From: an uncultured Clostridia bacterium
GTDB taxonomy: Bacteria; Bacillota; Clostridia; TANB77; CAG-508
Direction: 5' to 3'
Assembly: GCA_947630235.1 (NCBI GenBank)
Contig: CANRGN010000009.1
Span: 1 to 64,000, forward strand
DNA length: 64,000 nt
Shown: positions 18,442-28,983 of the stretch, in pieces
How the letters are laid out: each line of letters starts with the position of its first letter
Numbering within the stretch: the stretch's first letter is position 1
Program-made: the position numbers and the translations under genes
Notes under the pieces: model-generated
Seen by the model: the letters and a program-made list of their open reading frames with translations, nothing else
Database searches by the model: none
What the model was told of the DNA's origin: nothing

Positions 18442-21400
18442 ATGTGGCAAAAGAAAGAGCTATTAAAAAGAGTAGTTACCATATTATTAATCATTATAAT
18501 GTGTTTAGAGTCAACGTTTTCTTATGCTACTATTAGTTCAAGTATAAAAACAGAATCACAAAATGTAAATAATGATGTTTTGGTAGAAGATTCAAATACT
18601 ATTCCTATGAATAATATTTTTGATGAATTAGAACTTGATGATGAAAATAAAAGTAGCGATAAAGAGTCTCAAAATATAATTGACCAGGAATTAACTGTGC
18701 CTAACGATTCGGAAGAAAATAATCCTCAAAATAATCAGTCTGTGGGTGTTGATAATTCTCAAGAAAAGATTGATGAAAATTCTGATAATGAAAATCAAAA
18801 TGAAATTCCTAATAATCCAGAGACTATAGATAATGCCAAAGTTGAAGAAGACTCATTAAATGATGAACAAAATATTGTGGCAGAATCAGAAGAAACAAAA
18901 GAGAATTTTGAGATTCCTGCATTAGAAGCATCTACTGAATTAGAAAAAGATTCAATAGCATTTGAGATTTCTGAAAATCAAGATGTTAGTACTCCGTTTA
19001 AAGCAATGATGCAATCTGCTACATCTCCGTTAGATGATTCAGGTTTTCAAATTGCACTTAGATTTCCTAGTTCAAGTACGTCAACATATTCTTGGAATGC
19101 TCAAAAAAATGAGGATGCTACTATAAAATTAGCTTTTTATTATCAAAATCAAAAAGATTCAAAAGGGTATGAGCCTAATCAATTAGTAGTTACAATTCCA
19201 GGAATAGGAGCGTTAAATAGAAATTCGGCTTTAAAAGCTGTAGATATAGCAGCAGATACATATACTAGTAGTACTAAAAAAAGAGATTGGTCATATAAAT
19301 ATGATTCTAGTACAGACACATATACATTTTATAATAATAAGAAAATTGAACCAGGGGAATTGTTTAATGGTTCTTTTGAAATAATATGGCAATTTAATTC
19401 AAGAAATTGTGTTAATGGATACACAAAAGAAATTCAAGCAACATTGTTTGATGGAAAAAATACAATATTATCTAAACCATTAAATTTAGAATTTACTTCT
19501 GAAAAAGATACATTTAGTATACAAAAAACAGCAAAATCTATAGTAAGTGCTGATGGTTTAGGTAATTTTGTTCCTGAGGGAAAAACAGCAAAAGATTATG
19601 CATGGATTTCATATAGCTTTACATATAATGTAAACACAGTAAATTCTAGAGGCTTAAAAGATAGATATATGATAGATACTTTTCCAAAAGACTGTATAGT
19701 TGTTTCTGATAATAAAATCACTAATTCTGATGGAACAATAAGTTATAAAGTGCAAGAATCTTCGGTTTATATTGATCCGGATAATCCAAATAATAGTAGA
19801 AGAGTTGAATCTGTACTTGTTGGATATCCAGAAGAAAATGTAGGCAGTAAAATAAAAAATACAGTTAAACTATATGGAACATATTTTGAAGAAAATGAAG
19901 TATCAGAATTAGCAAGTAGTTCGATAGATGTAGATTTAATCAAGATAGAAGAGGGAACTTTTGGAGTAGTACCAGGAAAATATATGTCGCCTGATTATAT
20001 TTATAATGATTCTATTCCAGATATAATATCGTTTTCTGCAAATCTTTATGCAACATCAAAAGCTAAAGGTGAGGAAGAATATACTTTAGTGATAGCAGAT
20101 GATTTATTGGAAATTTATACAGATCAATATTATACATTAACAGATGATCAATATTGTTTTAATAATGTTACAATACCAGGAATGGAATCATTTTATAATG
20201 CTAATGGATATAAAATAACAGATGGAGATTATAATGTAAAAGTATTTGCATTGGAAAAAGGAAAAGTTAAGTCTAGAAATTTGAGTGAATATGAACAGTG
20301 CTATACAGGAAAATGGGCAAAATATTCTACGCCAGTAGAGTTACCAGATGAAACAGTTGCAATTAGAGTAGAAATTAGTGGATTGAAAGAAAGTATAAAT
20401 AATTTTTATGTATCAACAAGTGGAGAGATTTATTTAGAAGAATCTGGATATGAGAATCCTAGTTTTATAAAAAATTATGATTATACAGACATTTTAGTAA
20501 AAGATCCAGAATCGGAATCAGAAATGAAATCTATATTGCCAGAACTTACAGAAAAGAATTCCTCAGATGAAAGAATATATAATAGAGATATTGAGATTTA
20601 TGGAAAATTAGTTTATAGATCAAGTGATACAATTCAGTTTAAGGATAGGACTATACAACCAGTTACAAGATATTATAATTCAAAAGTAGAAATGGAAAAT
20701 TTTGAGATGGATGAAAGTCTAGAGAATTTTGAAACTCTTGTAACTCATAGTATTTCAGTAGAAAATGATGACTTAAAAGAATTAAAAAATATAGAAATAC
20801 ATGGCGTTTGTGAAAGCAAAGAATTAAAACAAATCTTAGATAATTTTGAATTAGTTTATTCTAATTTAAAATTTAAAAAAGAATTACCTGCAGAAACAGA
20901 TTTAAAAGATTATTTAATGGAAAGATTAGATATAGAACAACGTAATATTGGAGATACAATTGAATTAGATGATACTACTTCAACTGTAACAAAGTCTGAA
21001 ATTATAATGAAATTTGATTTTTCAAATAATCCTATTATAGCTAATAATTTTACTCTAGGCTTTAAAGTAAAAGTAAAATTAAGTTATGATGATTATTATA
21101 TTTCTAGAAATCCAGTTTATTCAACATCAACATATGGTTATGTAAATGAAGGTGGAATAGTTCCAAGAAATAGTGCAAATCATGATAGTAAGTTAATGTC
21201 GCATAATAGTACTAGAAAAAGTATTTTATTAGCTTTAGCATCACATCAACAGATGATAAAAAGTGTAAAAACAGAGTATACTACAGATTTTATTCAAGAA
21301 AATGCTGTTCAGTCAATGAATAGTCAATATACATATAGATTAAAATTAAGAAATGGTTATAATACTCTTATGAATACAGAAATTGTTGATTTTTTAGAAC

Positions 21401-24400
21401 AATCAGAAGTGATTGATGAATTTGGTGAAAAAAAGAAATCTGAATGGTCTGGTATTTTTCAATCAGTAGATACAAGTAATATTGCAAATCAAAATTTACC
21501 AGTAACAGTGTATTATTCTACCAGTTTAGCTCCAATTGAAACCGACTGGGTTCAATTAGAAAAGCAAGAAAATAATATTTGGACTACTGAAAATAAAAAT
21601 GTTAAAGCAATTAAAGTTGATATAAACGGAGATATTCTAGAAAATGCAATTATATATGCAGATATAAATATGCTATCTCCTAATGATGATTCATTAGAAG
21701 ATAAAAAAACATATAATCAATATTCTATAAGCTGTGATTCTATAGACTTATATACAGGAGTTTTAACTAAATATATGGAGGATTTACCAAGTAATACAAC
21801 TGGTGTAAAATTGGTAAAAAGAGAATATAATTTAGAAATATTAAAAACAGATGAAATAACACATAGTAAATTAGTAGGTGCTTTTTTTGGTTTATATCTT
21901 GGAGAAGAAAGAATAAGAGGAAATATAACAGATATTTTAGGAAAAACAACTTTGAGAGGTATAAAAGCAGGTACATATACATTAAAAGAAGATATTGTTC
22001 CAGTAGGATATAAAAAATTAGAAGACATGACATTAGAAATAGGAGATTTAAAATATAGTTTAAAAATAGGGGAAAAAATTATATCAGAAGGAGATGTTGA
22101 TGTAACAGGTGGTACACCAACTGTAAAATTAAATATTGTAAATGAAAGAGCAAAAAGAAAAATAAAAATCTTAAAATTAGATGAATATAATACTCCTATA
22201 GATAATGAGCCAATTCCATTAGCAAATGTAGAGTTTCAACTTATAAATGAATCTGATGAAGTAATTCAAACAAAGCAAACAAATGAATCTGGAGAAATTA
22301 CATTTGATGAAGTAGATTGGGGACAGTTTTATAGATTAAAAGAAACTCCAATTCAAGGATATGAACCTTTAGAGAAAAGTATATATCTAAATAAATCTAG
22401 TGATGAGTATAGTATAACACTAAAAAATATAAGGAAAAAAGGTACAGCAGTTCTTATAAAAAAAGATGAAGTAGATGAAACTAGAATAGAAGGTGCTGAA
22501 TATGCTGTATATGCTAGAAATCCAATATATAATACTGAAGGAGAAATAAAATATAATTCAGGTGATTTAGTTGAAAAAGCTGTAACAAATGAAAATGGTG
22601 AAGCTATTTTTGAAGGCTTAGATTGGGGAGAATACTATATTAAAGAAACTCAAACTGTTTATGGATATGAATTATCTGAAAAAGAATATAATTTTTATGT
22701 TGGTTTAGATAATGTTGAAGAAAGAATTGAATTAACAGAAAAAGAAGTTAGAAGTAAAGCTAAGTTACAAGTTATAAAAGTTGATGAAAATGGTAGATTT
22801 TTACAAAATGTAGAATTTGGGCTTTATGATGAAGATGGTTATGCAGTTAGGAAAAATGTAAAAAGAATAAATGAAAAATTAGATTTAAAATTTAATAGCG
22901 TTGGAGAATATGGTTGGATACAGAATGAAGATGGCGTTTGGCAGAGTGATATTAAAGAGCTACATGGAAAAACAGCTGTTATGGAATCTAATGAATTTGA
23001 GATAGAAGAAACAGGAAATTTGGTAATTGATTGGAGTGTATCTTCAGAATCTGTATTGTTTGATTATTTATATTATACTATAACAAATACAGAAACTAAT
23101 GAAATAATTGATGGACAAAGTAAAAAGATTGGTGGAACAAGTTATGGAACACAATATAATTCTTTAAATTTTGTACAAGAGTGGGAAGAACTAGTTCCAG
23201 GTAAATATAAGTTGAATTTTTATTATAAGAAAGACGGAAGTAGAAATAGTGGATTAGATGCAGGATTTGTAAAAGGTATAAGTTTTTCTAAAACAGAACT
23301 TGGAGAAGTAAATAAAGGTATAACAGATGAAAATGGAGTGCTAAGATTAGATGATATTGATTGGGGAACTTATTATATTCAAGAAATAAAATCAGTTACA
23401 GGATATGAAAAAATTGATACTAAATTTAAATTTGTAGTAGATAGAGAAACTTTTGCTAATAATAATGATACAGTAATGAGAATAATCAATGAAGATACTG
23501 GTGAGGAAACCTCTGTAATAACAAATAGTAGAAAAAAAGGAAAAGTAACTCTAACGAAATATGCATATGATGCAGAAGGAAATGAAACAGATAAAGTATT
23601 ACCAGGTGCTGTATATGAATTGTATTTAGCTGATGGAACATTATTAGGAGAATATACAACAAATGAAAACGGAAAGATTGAAGTAGACAAATTAGAATGG
23701 AATAGTTACTATTTTCAGGAAAAAGAAGCTCCAAAAGGATATGCTGTTTCTGATAAAAGAATAGCTTTTGTAGTGAATATAAAGAATGCTGATTTTGAAG
23801 TAGAATTAAAGGCTTATGATAAGGTAGAGGCAGGAGAAATAATAATAAATAAAGTGATAAATAAAGATAGTATTTTTTCTGCACATGGAAATTCAAGTTT
23901 TATATTTAAAGTTTTAGGAAAAAGTGGTGAAGAAGAAAAAGTAACTTTATATAGAACAATTACTTTTTCAGAATCAGATATAAAAAATGCAGATAAAGAT
24001 GGTAATATAAAGAAAACAATAAAAATTGCAGATGTAGATTCATATAAATATGAAATTACAGAAGAAGAAAACTATCGTTATGAGCAAACTAATATAATTC
24101 TTGGAGAAAATGCTAGAGTAGAAAATAATATAGGAGTAATTGATTTAAGTGGTTTGGAAAGTAAAAAAGGTGAGATTACTTTTGAAAATACAAAACAAAG
24201 TAATAATTTATTAACCGATAATAAATTATTAACCAATTCTACTCAAAGTCAATATTATTTAATTGGAATTAGTGCAACAACTAAAAAGGAAAGTTATGAA
24301 ATTCAAAAAGATGTTTTAACAGCAAAAGATTTTGATTATGTTTTATATTATTCTGGAGGTCAAGAATTTTCAGTAGAATTAAGTGAAGGAATAACCATAA

Positions 24401-27400
24401 ATGGAAAAGATTCTTATAAAGAAGAATTAGAGGGAGATTATATTGTAAGCATAACTTATACAGTAAATGGAAAAAAATATGATACTTATGCTACTGTAAA
24501 TTGGAAAACACCAAGTGATTACTATTTAACTGTTCCAAATGATGATGGTGCAATTACTATAATAGGTGTAAATTCTAATTATACTTCACCTGAAATTTTG
24601 TATATTCCTAGAGTGTATAATGAATTACCTGTAACTCGATTAGGAAATGGAAAATTATTATCTAATATAGGTAACGTAAAAACTGTTCAGGTAGAAAAAG
24701 GAATAGAGACTATAGGAGCGAGTGCATTTAGTAATTGTGATAATATAATAAATGTTGATTTACCAAAATCATTAAAATCATTAGGAAGTAATGCATTTTA
24801 TGATTGTGATAAATTAGGAAGTATTAATTTAAGCAAAACAGAATTAGAAAAAATAGAATATCGTACATTTTATAGTTGTGGAGCATTGAAAAAAGTAGAT
24901 TTTCCAAATACATTAACATATATTGGAACAGAAGCATTTTACGATTGCGATGGTATAAGTTCTATTGATTTGAGTCAAACTCATCTAGATAATATAGATA
25001 CACAAGCTTTTTATACTTGTGGTAGTTTAACTACAGTTACATTACCTAATGGAATAATAACTAATATTGGTAATTCAGCTTTTTATGATTGTGTAGCTCT
25101 AAAGACTATAAATTTAACTGATAGTTTAACTAATATAGGAACTTCAGCATTTTATAATTGTAAAAGTTTAATGGCAGTAAATTTAACGGAAACGTTAACT
25201 AGTATAGGAACATTGGCATTTTATAATTGTGATGGTTTAACAAGTATAGATTGGCCACAAAGTGTAAGTGTGATACCAGAATCTATATTCAAAGAATGTA
25301 ATAATTTGAAAACAGTTAATATACCAGAAACAGTGACAAATATAAATAATTCAGCATTTTATAATTGTACAAGTTTAACTACAATAAATTTATCAGAAAA
25401 TATAACTAATATAGGAACATATGCATTTTATAATTGTGATGGCTTAACAAGTATAGAGTGGCCAAGAAGTGTAAGTGTGATACAAGATTCTACATTTAGA
25501 GAATGTAGTAATTTGAAAACAGTTAATATACCTGAAACAGTAACTAGCATAGGAACATCAGCATTTTATAATTGTGATGAGTTAACAAGTGTATATTTGC
25601 CAGCAAATATAAATGTAATACAAAATTATACGTTTTATGATTGTAATAAATTAATTACTGTTGATATACCAGACAGTATAACGAGTATAGGAGAAAAAGC
25701 TTTTTATAATGACTATAATATTAAAGGAATAAATTGGGCAAAATCATTAGTAAGTATAGGAGCTTATGCATTTTATAATTGTGATGGTTTAACAAGTATA
25801 GAATTACCAGAAGGAGTAACTACTATAGGAAATTACGCATTTCAAAGTTGTTCAAAAGTAACTAATATAGATTTACCATCTACAATAACCAGTATAGGTA
25901 CAGGAGCTTTTTATGGATGTTTATATCTAGAGAAAATGAATTGGCCAGATGGAGTAACTGAAATATTAAGTTCAGCATTTTATGATTGTTCAAGGTTAAC
26001 TTCTATTGAGATACCAGAAACTGTAACTAGTATAGGAGCATCAGCATTTTATGGTTGTACAAGTTTAATTAATATAAATTTACCAAAATCATTAAAAAGT
26101 ATAGGAAGTTCAGCATTTTATAATTGTAAAAATTTATCTAAAATTACATGGCCATCATCAGTAGTAAGTATTGCAGATAATACTTTCTATAATTGTAGTA
26201 GTTTAATAACTTTTGATGTGCCAGCAACTGTTACAAGTATTTCTAATACAGCTTTTAATGGTTGTAGCAGTATGGAAAGTATAAAAGTTGAAGAAGATAA
26301 TACAAAATATAGTAGTACTGAAGATGGAGTTCTTTATGATAAAGAGCAAACTAAAATAATAAGATATCCTCAAGGAAAAAAAGATGTGAAATCATATACA
26401 ATATTAAATACAGCAAAATCAATTGATAATTATGCATTTTATGGATGTAATATACTAGAAAAGATTGACTGGGCAGAGGATATAACTAATATAGGAACAT
26501 ATGCATTTTATAATTGTACTAATTTAAATAGTATTATTTTACCAGAGACAATAACTAATATAGGAATATATGCTTTTTATAATTGTAGTTCAATAACAGA
26601 GGTAACTTGGCCTTCGAGTGTGGCAACTATAGGAGATTATACTTTTTATGGATGTAGTCAATTAACAGTGATAGAATTACCACAAGGTATAGAAAAATTA
26701 GGAACGTATGTATTTTATAATTGTGACAATTTAATCAATATAAATCTACCAGAAACTATAACCAGTATAGGCTCATATGCATTTAGCTCTTGTAATAATT
26801 TGATAGAAATAGAATGGCCTTCAAAGGTAACAAGTATAAGTGGAGATGTTTTTTATAATTGTACAAGTTTAGAAAGAATACAATTACCAGAAACTTTAAC
26901 AAGTATAGGAACAGAGGCATTTAGAAGTTGTTCAAGTATGCAAAGTATATATATTCCATCAACAGTAAAAACTATAGGTTCATATGCCTTTTATGGTTGT
27001 AGTAAGTTGGAAAGTATAGATTTAAGCAATACACTAATAACATCAATACCAGATAGGACTTTTTATAATTGTACAGCTTTAACAAATATAACTTTACCAT
27101 CTACAGTGACAAGCATAGGATCATATGCATTTTACTCTTGTAAAGGATTACAAAATATAGATTTTAGTCAAATAAAGATAACATCGATAGGCTATAATGC
27201 ATTTCAATATTGTACAAATTTAAAAAATATACAATTACCAGAAACATTATCTACTTTAAGAGAAGATGCTTTTAATGGATGTACTAATTTGGAAAATATA
27301 GACTTAAGTAAAACTAAAATAACTAAGATATATTATAATACTTTCTATAATTGTACTAATCTTTTAAGCATAGATATATCTTCAAAAATAACAACCATAG

Positions 27401-27534
27401 AAAGCAAAGCCTTCTATAATTGTAATAAATTAAAAACAATAAATTATTATGGAACAATGGAGCAGTTTAATAATATTTCAGTAAATTCAACAGAAAATAC
27501 AGCATTTAAAAATGCAAATGTTCAATGTAAATAA
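18442..27534 (+). CDS. giant SpaA/BspA leucine-rich-repeat surface adhesin
   Basis: A 3030-residue secreted protein. The signal peptide (about 1-30) is followed by an Asp/Glu/Asn-rich low-complexity linker (about 35-180) and beta-rich stalk regions. At least five SpaA/Cna-B-like prealbumin domains follow at about 1132, 1236, 1333, 1440 (interrupted by a beta-sandwich insertion) and 1696, recognisable by xVxKxD...GAxFxLY...G.Y.L.E...P.GY. From about 2083 to the end there are roughly 40 BspA-type repeats of about 23 residues (IGTSAFYNCDGLTSI, LPETVTSIG). SpaA domains usually carry self-made isopeptide bonds, and BspA repeats in other species bind host or bacterial partners. No LPxTG, TM or dockerin is seen at the C-terminus, so retention at the surface is unexplained. 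GGAGGGAG precedes the ATG. Confidence 0.9.
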   Translation: MWQKKELLKRVVTILLIIIMCLESTFSYATISSSIKTESQNVNNDVLVEDSNTIPMNNIFDELELDDENKSSDKESQNIIDQELTVPNDSEENNPQNNQSVGVDNSQEKIDENSDNENQNEIPNNPETIDNAKVEEDSLNDEQNIVAESEETKENFEIPALEASTELEKDSIAFEISENQDVSTPFKAMMQSATSPLDDSGFQIALRFPSSSTSTYSWNAQKNEDATIKLAFYYQNQKDSKGYEPNQLVVTIPGIGALNRNSALKAVDIAADTYTSSTKKRDWSYKYDSSTDTYTFYNNKKIEPGELFNGSFEIIWQFNSRNCVNGYTKEIQATLFDGKNTILSKPLNLEFTSEKDTFSIQKTAKSIVSADGLGNFVPEGKTAKDYAWISYSFTYNVNTVNSRGLKDRYMIDTFPKDCIVVSDNKITNSDGTISYKVQESSVYIDPDNPNNSRRVESVLVGYPEENVGSKIKNTVKLYGTYFEENEVSELASSSIDVDLIKIEEGTFGVVPGKYMSPDYIYNDSIPDIISFSANLYATSKAKGEEEYTLVIADDLLEIYTDQYYTLTDDQYCFNNVTIPGMESFYNANGYKITDGDYNVKVFALEKGKVKSRNLSEYEQCYTGKWAKYSTPVELPDETVAIRVEISGLKESINNFYVSTSGEIYLEESGYENPSFIKNYDYTDILVKDPESESEMKSILPELTEKNSSDERIYNRDIEIYGKLVYRSSDTIQFKDRTIQPVTRYYNSKVEMENFEMDESLENFETLVTHSISVENDDLKELKNIEIHGVCESKELKQILDNFELVYSNLKFKKELPAETDLKDYLMERLDIEQRNIGDTIELDDTTSTVTKSEIIMKFDFSNNPIIANNFTLGFKVKVKLSYDDYYISRNPVYSTSTYGYVNEGGIVPRNSANHDSKLMSHNSTRKSILLALASHQQMIKSVKTEYTTDFIQENAVQSMNSQYTYRLKLRNGYNTLMNTEIVDFLEQSEVIDEFGEKKKSEWSGIFQSVDTSNIANQNLPVTVYYSTSLAPIETDWVQLEKQENNIWTTENKNVKAIKVDINGDILENAIIYADINMLSPNDDSLEDKKTYNQYSISCDSIDLYTGVLTKYMEDLPSNTTGVKLVKREYNLEILKTDEITHSKLVGAFFGLYLGEERIRGNITDILGKTTLRGIKAGTYTLKEDIVPVGYKKLEDMTLEIGDLKYSLKIGEKIISEGDVDVTGGTPTVKLNIVNERAKRKIKILKLDEYNTPIDNEPIPLANVEFQLINESDEVIQTKQTNESGEITFDEVDWGQFYRLKETPIQGYEPLEKSIYLNKSSDEYSITLKNIRKKGTAVLIKKDEVDETRIEGAEYAVYARNPIYNTEGEIKYNSGDLVEKAVTNENGEAIFEGLDWGEYYIKETQTVYGYELSEKEYNFYVGLDNVEERIELTEKEVRSKAKLQVIKVDENGRFLQNVEFGLYDEDGYAVRKNVKRINEKLDLKFNSVGEYGWIQNEDGVWQSDIKELHGKTAVMESNEFEIEETGNLVIDWSVSSESVLFDYLYYTITNTETNEIIDGQSKKIGGTSYGTQYNSLNFVQEWEELVPGKYKLNFYYKKDGSRNSGLDAGFVKGISFSKTELGEVNKGITDENGVLRLDDIDWGTYYIQEIKSVTGYEKIDTKFKFVVDRETFANNNDTVMRIINEDTGEETSVITNSRKKGKVTLTKYAYDAEGNETDKVLPGAVYELYLADGTLLGEYTTNENGKIEVDKLEWNSYYFQEKEAPKGYAVSDKRIAFVVNIKNADFEVELKAYDKVEAGEIIINKVINKDSIFSAHGNSSFIFKVLGKSGEEEKVTLYRTITFSESDIKNADKDGNIKKTIKIADVDSYKYEITEEENYRYEQTNIILGENARVENNIGVIDLSGLESKKGEITFENTKQSNNLLTDNKLLTNSTQSQYYLIGISATTKKESYEIQKDVLTAKDFDYVLYYSGGQEFSVELSEGITINGKDSYKEELEGDYIVSITYTVNGKKYDTYATVNWKTPSDYYLTVPNDDGAITIIGVNSNYTSPEILYIPRVYNELPVTRLGNGKLLSNIGNVKTVQVEKGIETIGASAFSNCDNIINVDLPKSLKSLGSNAFYDCDKLGSINLSKTELEKIEYRTFYSCGALKKVDFPNTLTYIGTEAFYDCDGISSIDLSQTHLDNIDTQAFYTCGSLTTVTLPNGIITNIGNSAFYDCVALKTINLTDSLTNIGTSAFYNCKSLMAVNLTETLTSIGTLAFYNCDGLTSIDWPQSVSVIPESIFKECNNLKTVNIPETVTNINNSAFYNCTSLTTINLSENITNIGTYAFYNCDGLTSIEWPRSVSVIQDSTFRECSNLKTVNIPETVTSIGTSAFYNCDELTSVYLPANINVIQNYTFYDCNKLITVDIPDSITSIGEKAFYNDYNIKGINWAKSLVSIGAYAFYNCDGLTSIELPEGVTTIGNYAFQSCSKVTNIDLPSTITSIGTGAFYGCLYLEKMNWPDGVTEILSSAFYDCSRLTSIEIPETVTSIGASAFYGCTSLININLPKSLKSIGSSAFYNCKNLSKITWPSSVVSIADNTFYNCSSLITFDVPATVTSISNTAFNGCSSMESIKVEEDNTKYSSTEDGVLYDKEQTKIIRYPQGKKDVKSYTILNTAKSIDNYAFYGCNILEKIDWAEDITNIGTYAFYNCTNLNSIILPETITNIGIYAFYNCSSITEVTWPSSVATIGDYTFYGCSQLTVIELPQGIEKLGTYVFYNCDNLININLPETITSIGSYAFSSCNNLIEIEWPSKVTSISGDVFYNCTSLERIQLPETLTSIGTEAFRSCSSMQSIYIPSTVKTIGSYAFYGCSKLESIDLSNTLITSIPDRTFYNCTALTNITLPSTVTSIGSYAFYSCKGLQNIDFSQIKITSIGYNAFQYCTNLKNIQLPETLSTLREDAFNGCTNLENIDLSKTKITKIYYNTFYNCTNLLSIDISSKITTIESKAFYNCNKLKTINYYGTMEQFNNISVNSTENTAFKNANVQCK

Positions 27535-27557
27535 AAGAATAAAAAATTTCCAAAAAA

Positions 27558-27592
27558 TCTCAAGGCAAAATAATAATGATTTTGCCTTGAGA
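27558..27592 (+). terminator. strong hairpin between adhesin and sipW
   Basis: Perfect stem TCTCAAGGCAAAAT / ATTTTGCCTTGAGA. What follows is AAAATAAAAAAATTTT rather than a T-run, so it may act as partial terminator, RNA stabiliser or processing site rather than a full stop. Confidence 0.6.
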
Positions 27593-27629
27593 AAATAAAA
27601 AAATTTTCATAAAAATAAAGGAGTTCTTA

Positions 27630-28136
27630 ATGAAAAAAGCACTAAATAAAGTAATGAGTGTAATTCAAACAATACTAATTATTATAGGTATATTTGTAAT
27701 CATATTATTTTTAATTCCAACAATATTGAAAATTAAACCATTTATAGTTGAATCCGGTTCAATGGAAAAAGCAGTAAAAACAGGAGCTATTGCTTATAAT
27801 AATTCATATGCAAAACCAGAAAATGTAAAAGTAGGAGATATAATTGTTTTTAAGTTGAATGAAACATATGTTACTCACAGAGTAATAAAAATAAATGAAG
27901 ACAATACTTTCACTACAAAAGGTGATGCAAATGAAACAGAAGATTTAGCTCCAGTTAGATATGAGGATTTTAAAGGAAAATTATTGTTTTCAATTCCATA
28001 TTTAGGGTATGTAATAGAAAGTTTTAAAACTAAATTAGGCATTTTTGTAATATTGTCGATAACAGGAATTAACATAGTATATTTTATTTTTTCAAGTGAT
28101 GAAGAAAATGAAGAAGAAAAAAATATTAAAAAGTAA
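27630..28136 (+). CDS. sipW: SipW-type signal peptidase I
   Basis: A 168-residue membrane protease. TM1 spans about residues 13-33. The catalytic Ser is in VESGSMEKA (about 42), a His in VTHRVI (about 81) and an Asp in TTKGDANET (about 97); this is the Ser/His/Asp pattern of the ER-type (SipW) peptidases rather than the Ser/Lys pair of bacterial LepB. A second TM lies near the C-terminus (about 133-155), then an acidic/basic tail. SipW releases TasA and camelysin-type proteins; genes for four such substrates flank it here, so it is very likely their dedicated peptidase. AAAGGAG precedes the start. Confidence 0.9.
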   Translation: MKKALNKVMSVIQTILIIIGIFVIILFLIPTILKIKPFIVESGSMEKAVKTGAIAYNNSYAKPENVKVGDIIVFKLNETYVTHRVIKINEDNTFTTKGDANETEDLAPVRYEDFKGKLLFSIPYLGYVIESFKTKLGIFVILSITGINIVYFIFSSDEENEEEKNIKK

Positions 28137-28163
28137 TATTAGATTTTCGAGGAGGGGAGCTTT

Positions 28164-28922
28164 ATGAAGAAAATATCAAAAATAATTTTAGAAGGAGCAT
28201 GTACACTAGCGGTAATAGGCGTTGCAGGTATTATAGCATATTTTTCAGATACTGTAAAAGTAACGAATTACACTACGCTTGGAATTGTAGATATTGATTT
28301 AAGCGAGTATATGATAGATGATAAAGGGAACAAAGTAGCTTGGGAAGATAAAGTAGATGTTGTACCTGGTGAAAAAATTAGTAAAATCCCAGAAATCAAA
28401 GCAGTTAAAGGTTCTGCTGATTGTTACATAAGAGCCAAAGTTGAATTATTTTGTCAAGACGAAAATCTTCAAAAAAGTTCAGAAATGTTAACATTAGATA
28501 ACTTAAATGTTAATGAAAAAGAGTGGTATTATTGTAAAAATGATGGATATTTTTATTATACCAAAATATTAACTGATGAATCAGAACCTATACAGCTTTT
28601 TTCACAAGTAGAAATTCCATCTAGCTTAAATAATACATGGTCATTACAACAATTACAAATAGATGTTACTGTTGATGCAATTCAAAGTAAGAATTTTGAA
28701 CCTAATTTTGAAGAAAATTCAGAAGAACCATGGCCAGACATTACAGAAGATGATATAGAAGAATGCATATATCCTGAACATATTAAATATGAAAATGAAT
28801 TAAATAATAAAAATGAAGATGAAATTTCAGAAGGTGATACATTAGAAAGTAAAACACAAGAAGGAGAAAAAAATGAGCAATTAAATGCAAAAGATTCTGA
28901 ATCCACTAATGAAGATGCTTAA
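28164..28922 (+). CDS. TasA/CalY-like secreted protein 4 with SipW-type signal
   Basis: A 252-residue protein. The signal ends in VAGIIAYFSDTVKVTNYTTL (SipW motif AYFSDT), followed by VDIDLSEYM and IPEIKAVKGSADCYIRAKV, the camelysin-type strands. The C-terminal 70 residues are highly acidic and Glu/Asn-rich, unlike the three relatives at 16-18 kb. It starts 28 bp after sipW with a strong GAGGAGGGGAG site and is almost certainly in the same transcript. Confidence 0.8.
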   Translation: MKKISKIILEGACTLAVIGVAGIIAYFSDTVKVTNYTTLGIVDIDLSEYMIDDKGNKVAWEDKVDVVPGEKISKIPEIKAVKGSADCYIRAKVELFCQDENLQKSSEMLTLDNLNVNEKEWYYCKNDGYFYYTKILTDESEPIQLFSQVEIPSSLNNTWSLQQLQIDVTVDAIQSKNFEPNFEENSEEPWPDITEDDIEECIYPEHIKYENELNNKNEDEISEGDTLESKTQEGEKNEQLNAKDSESTNEDA

Positions 28923-28983
28923 TAAGAAAAGTAAATTTAGAGATAATTTTAATTGATATGATTCAAGTATAGGAGGATTATTC

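Noticed and set aside
24690-27530. DNA-level tandem repeat in the LRR region as a separate repeat element
   Set aside because: The periodicity is fully explained by the in-frame BspA leucine-rich repeats of the encoded protein.
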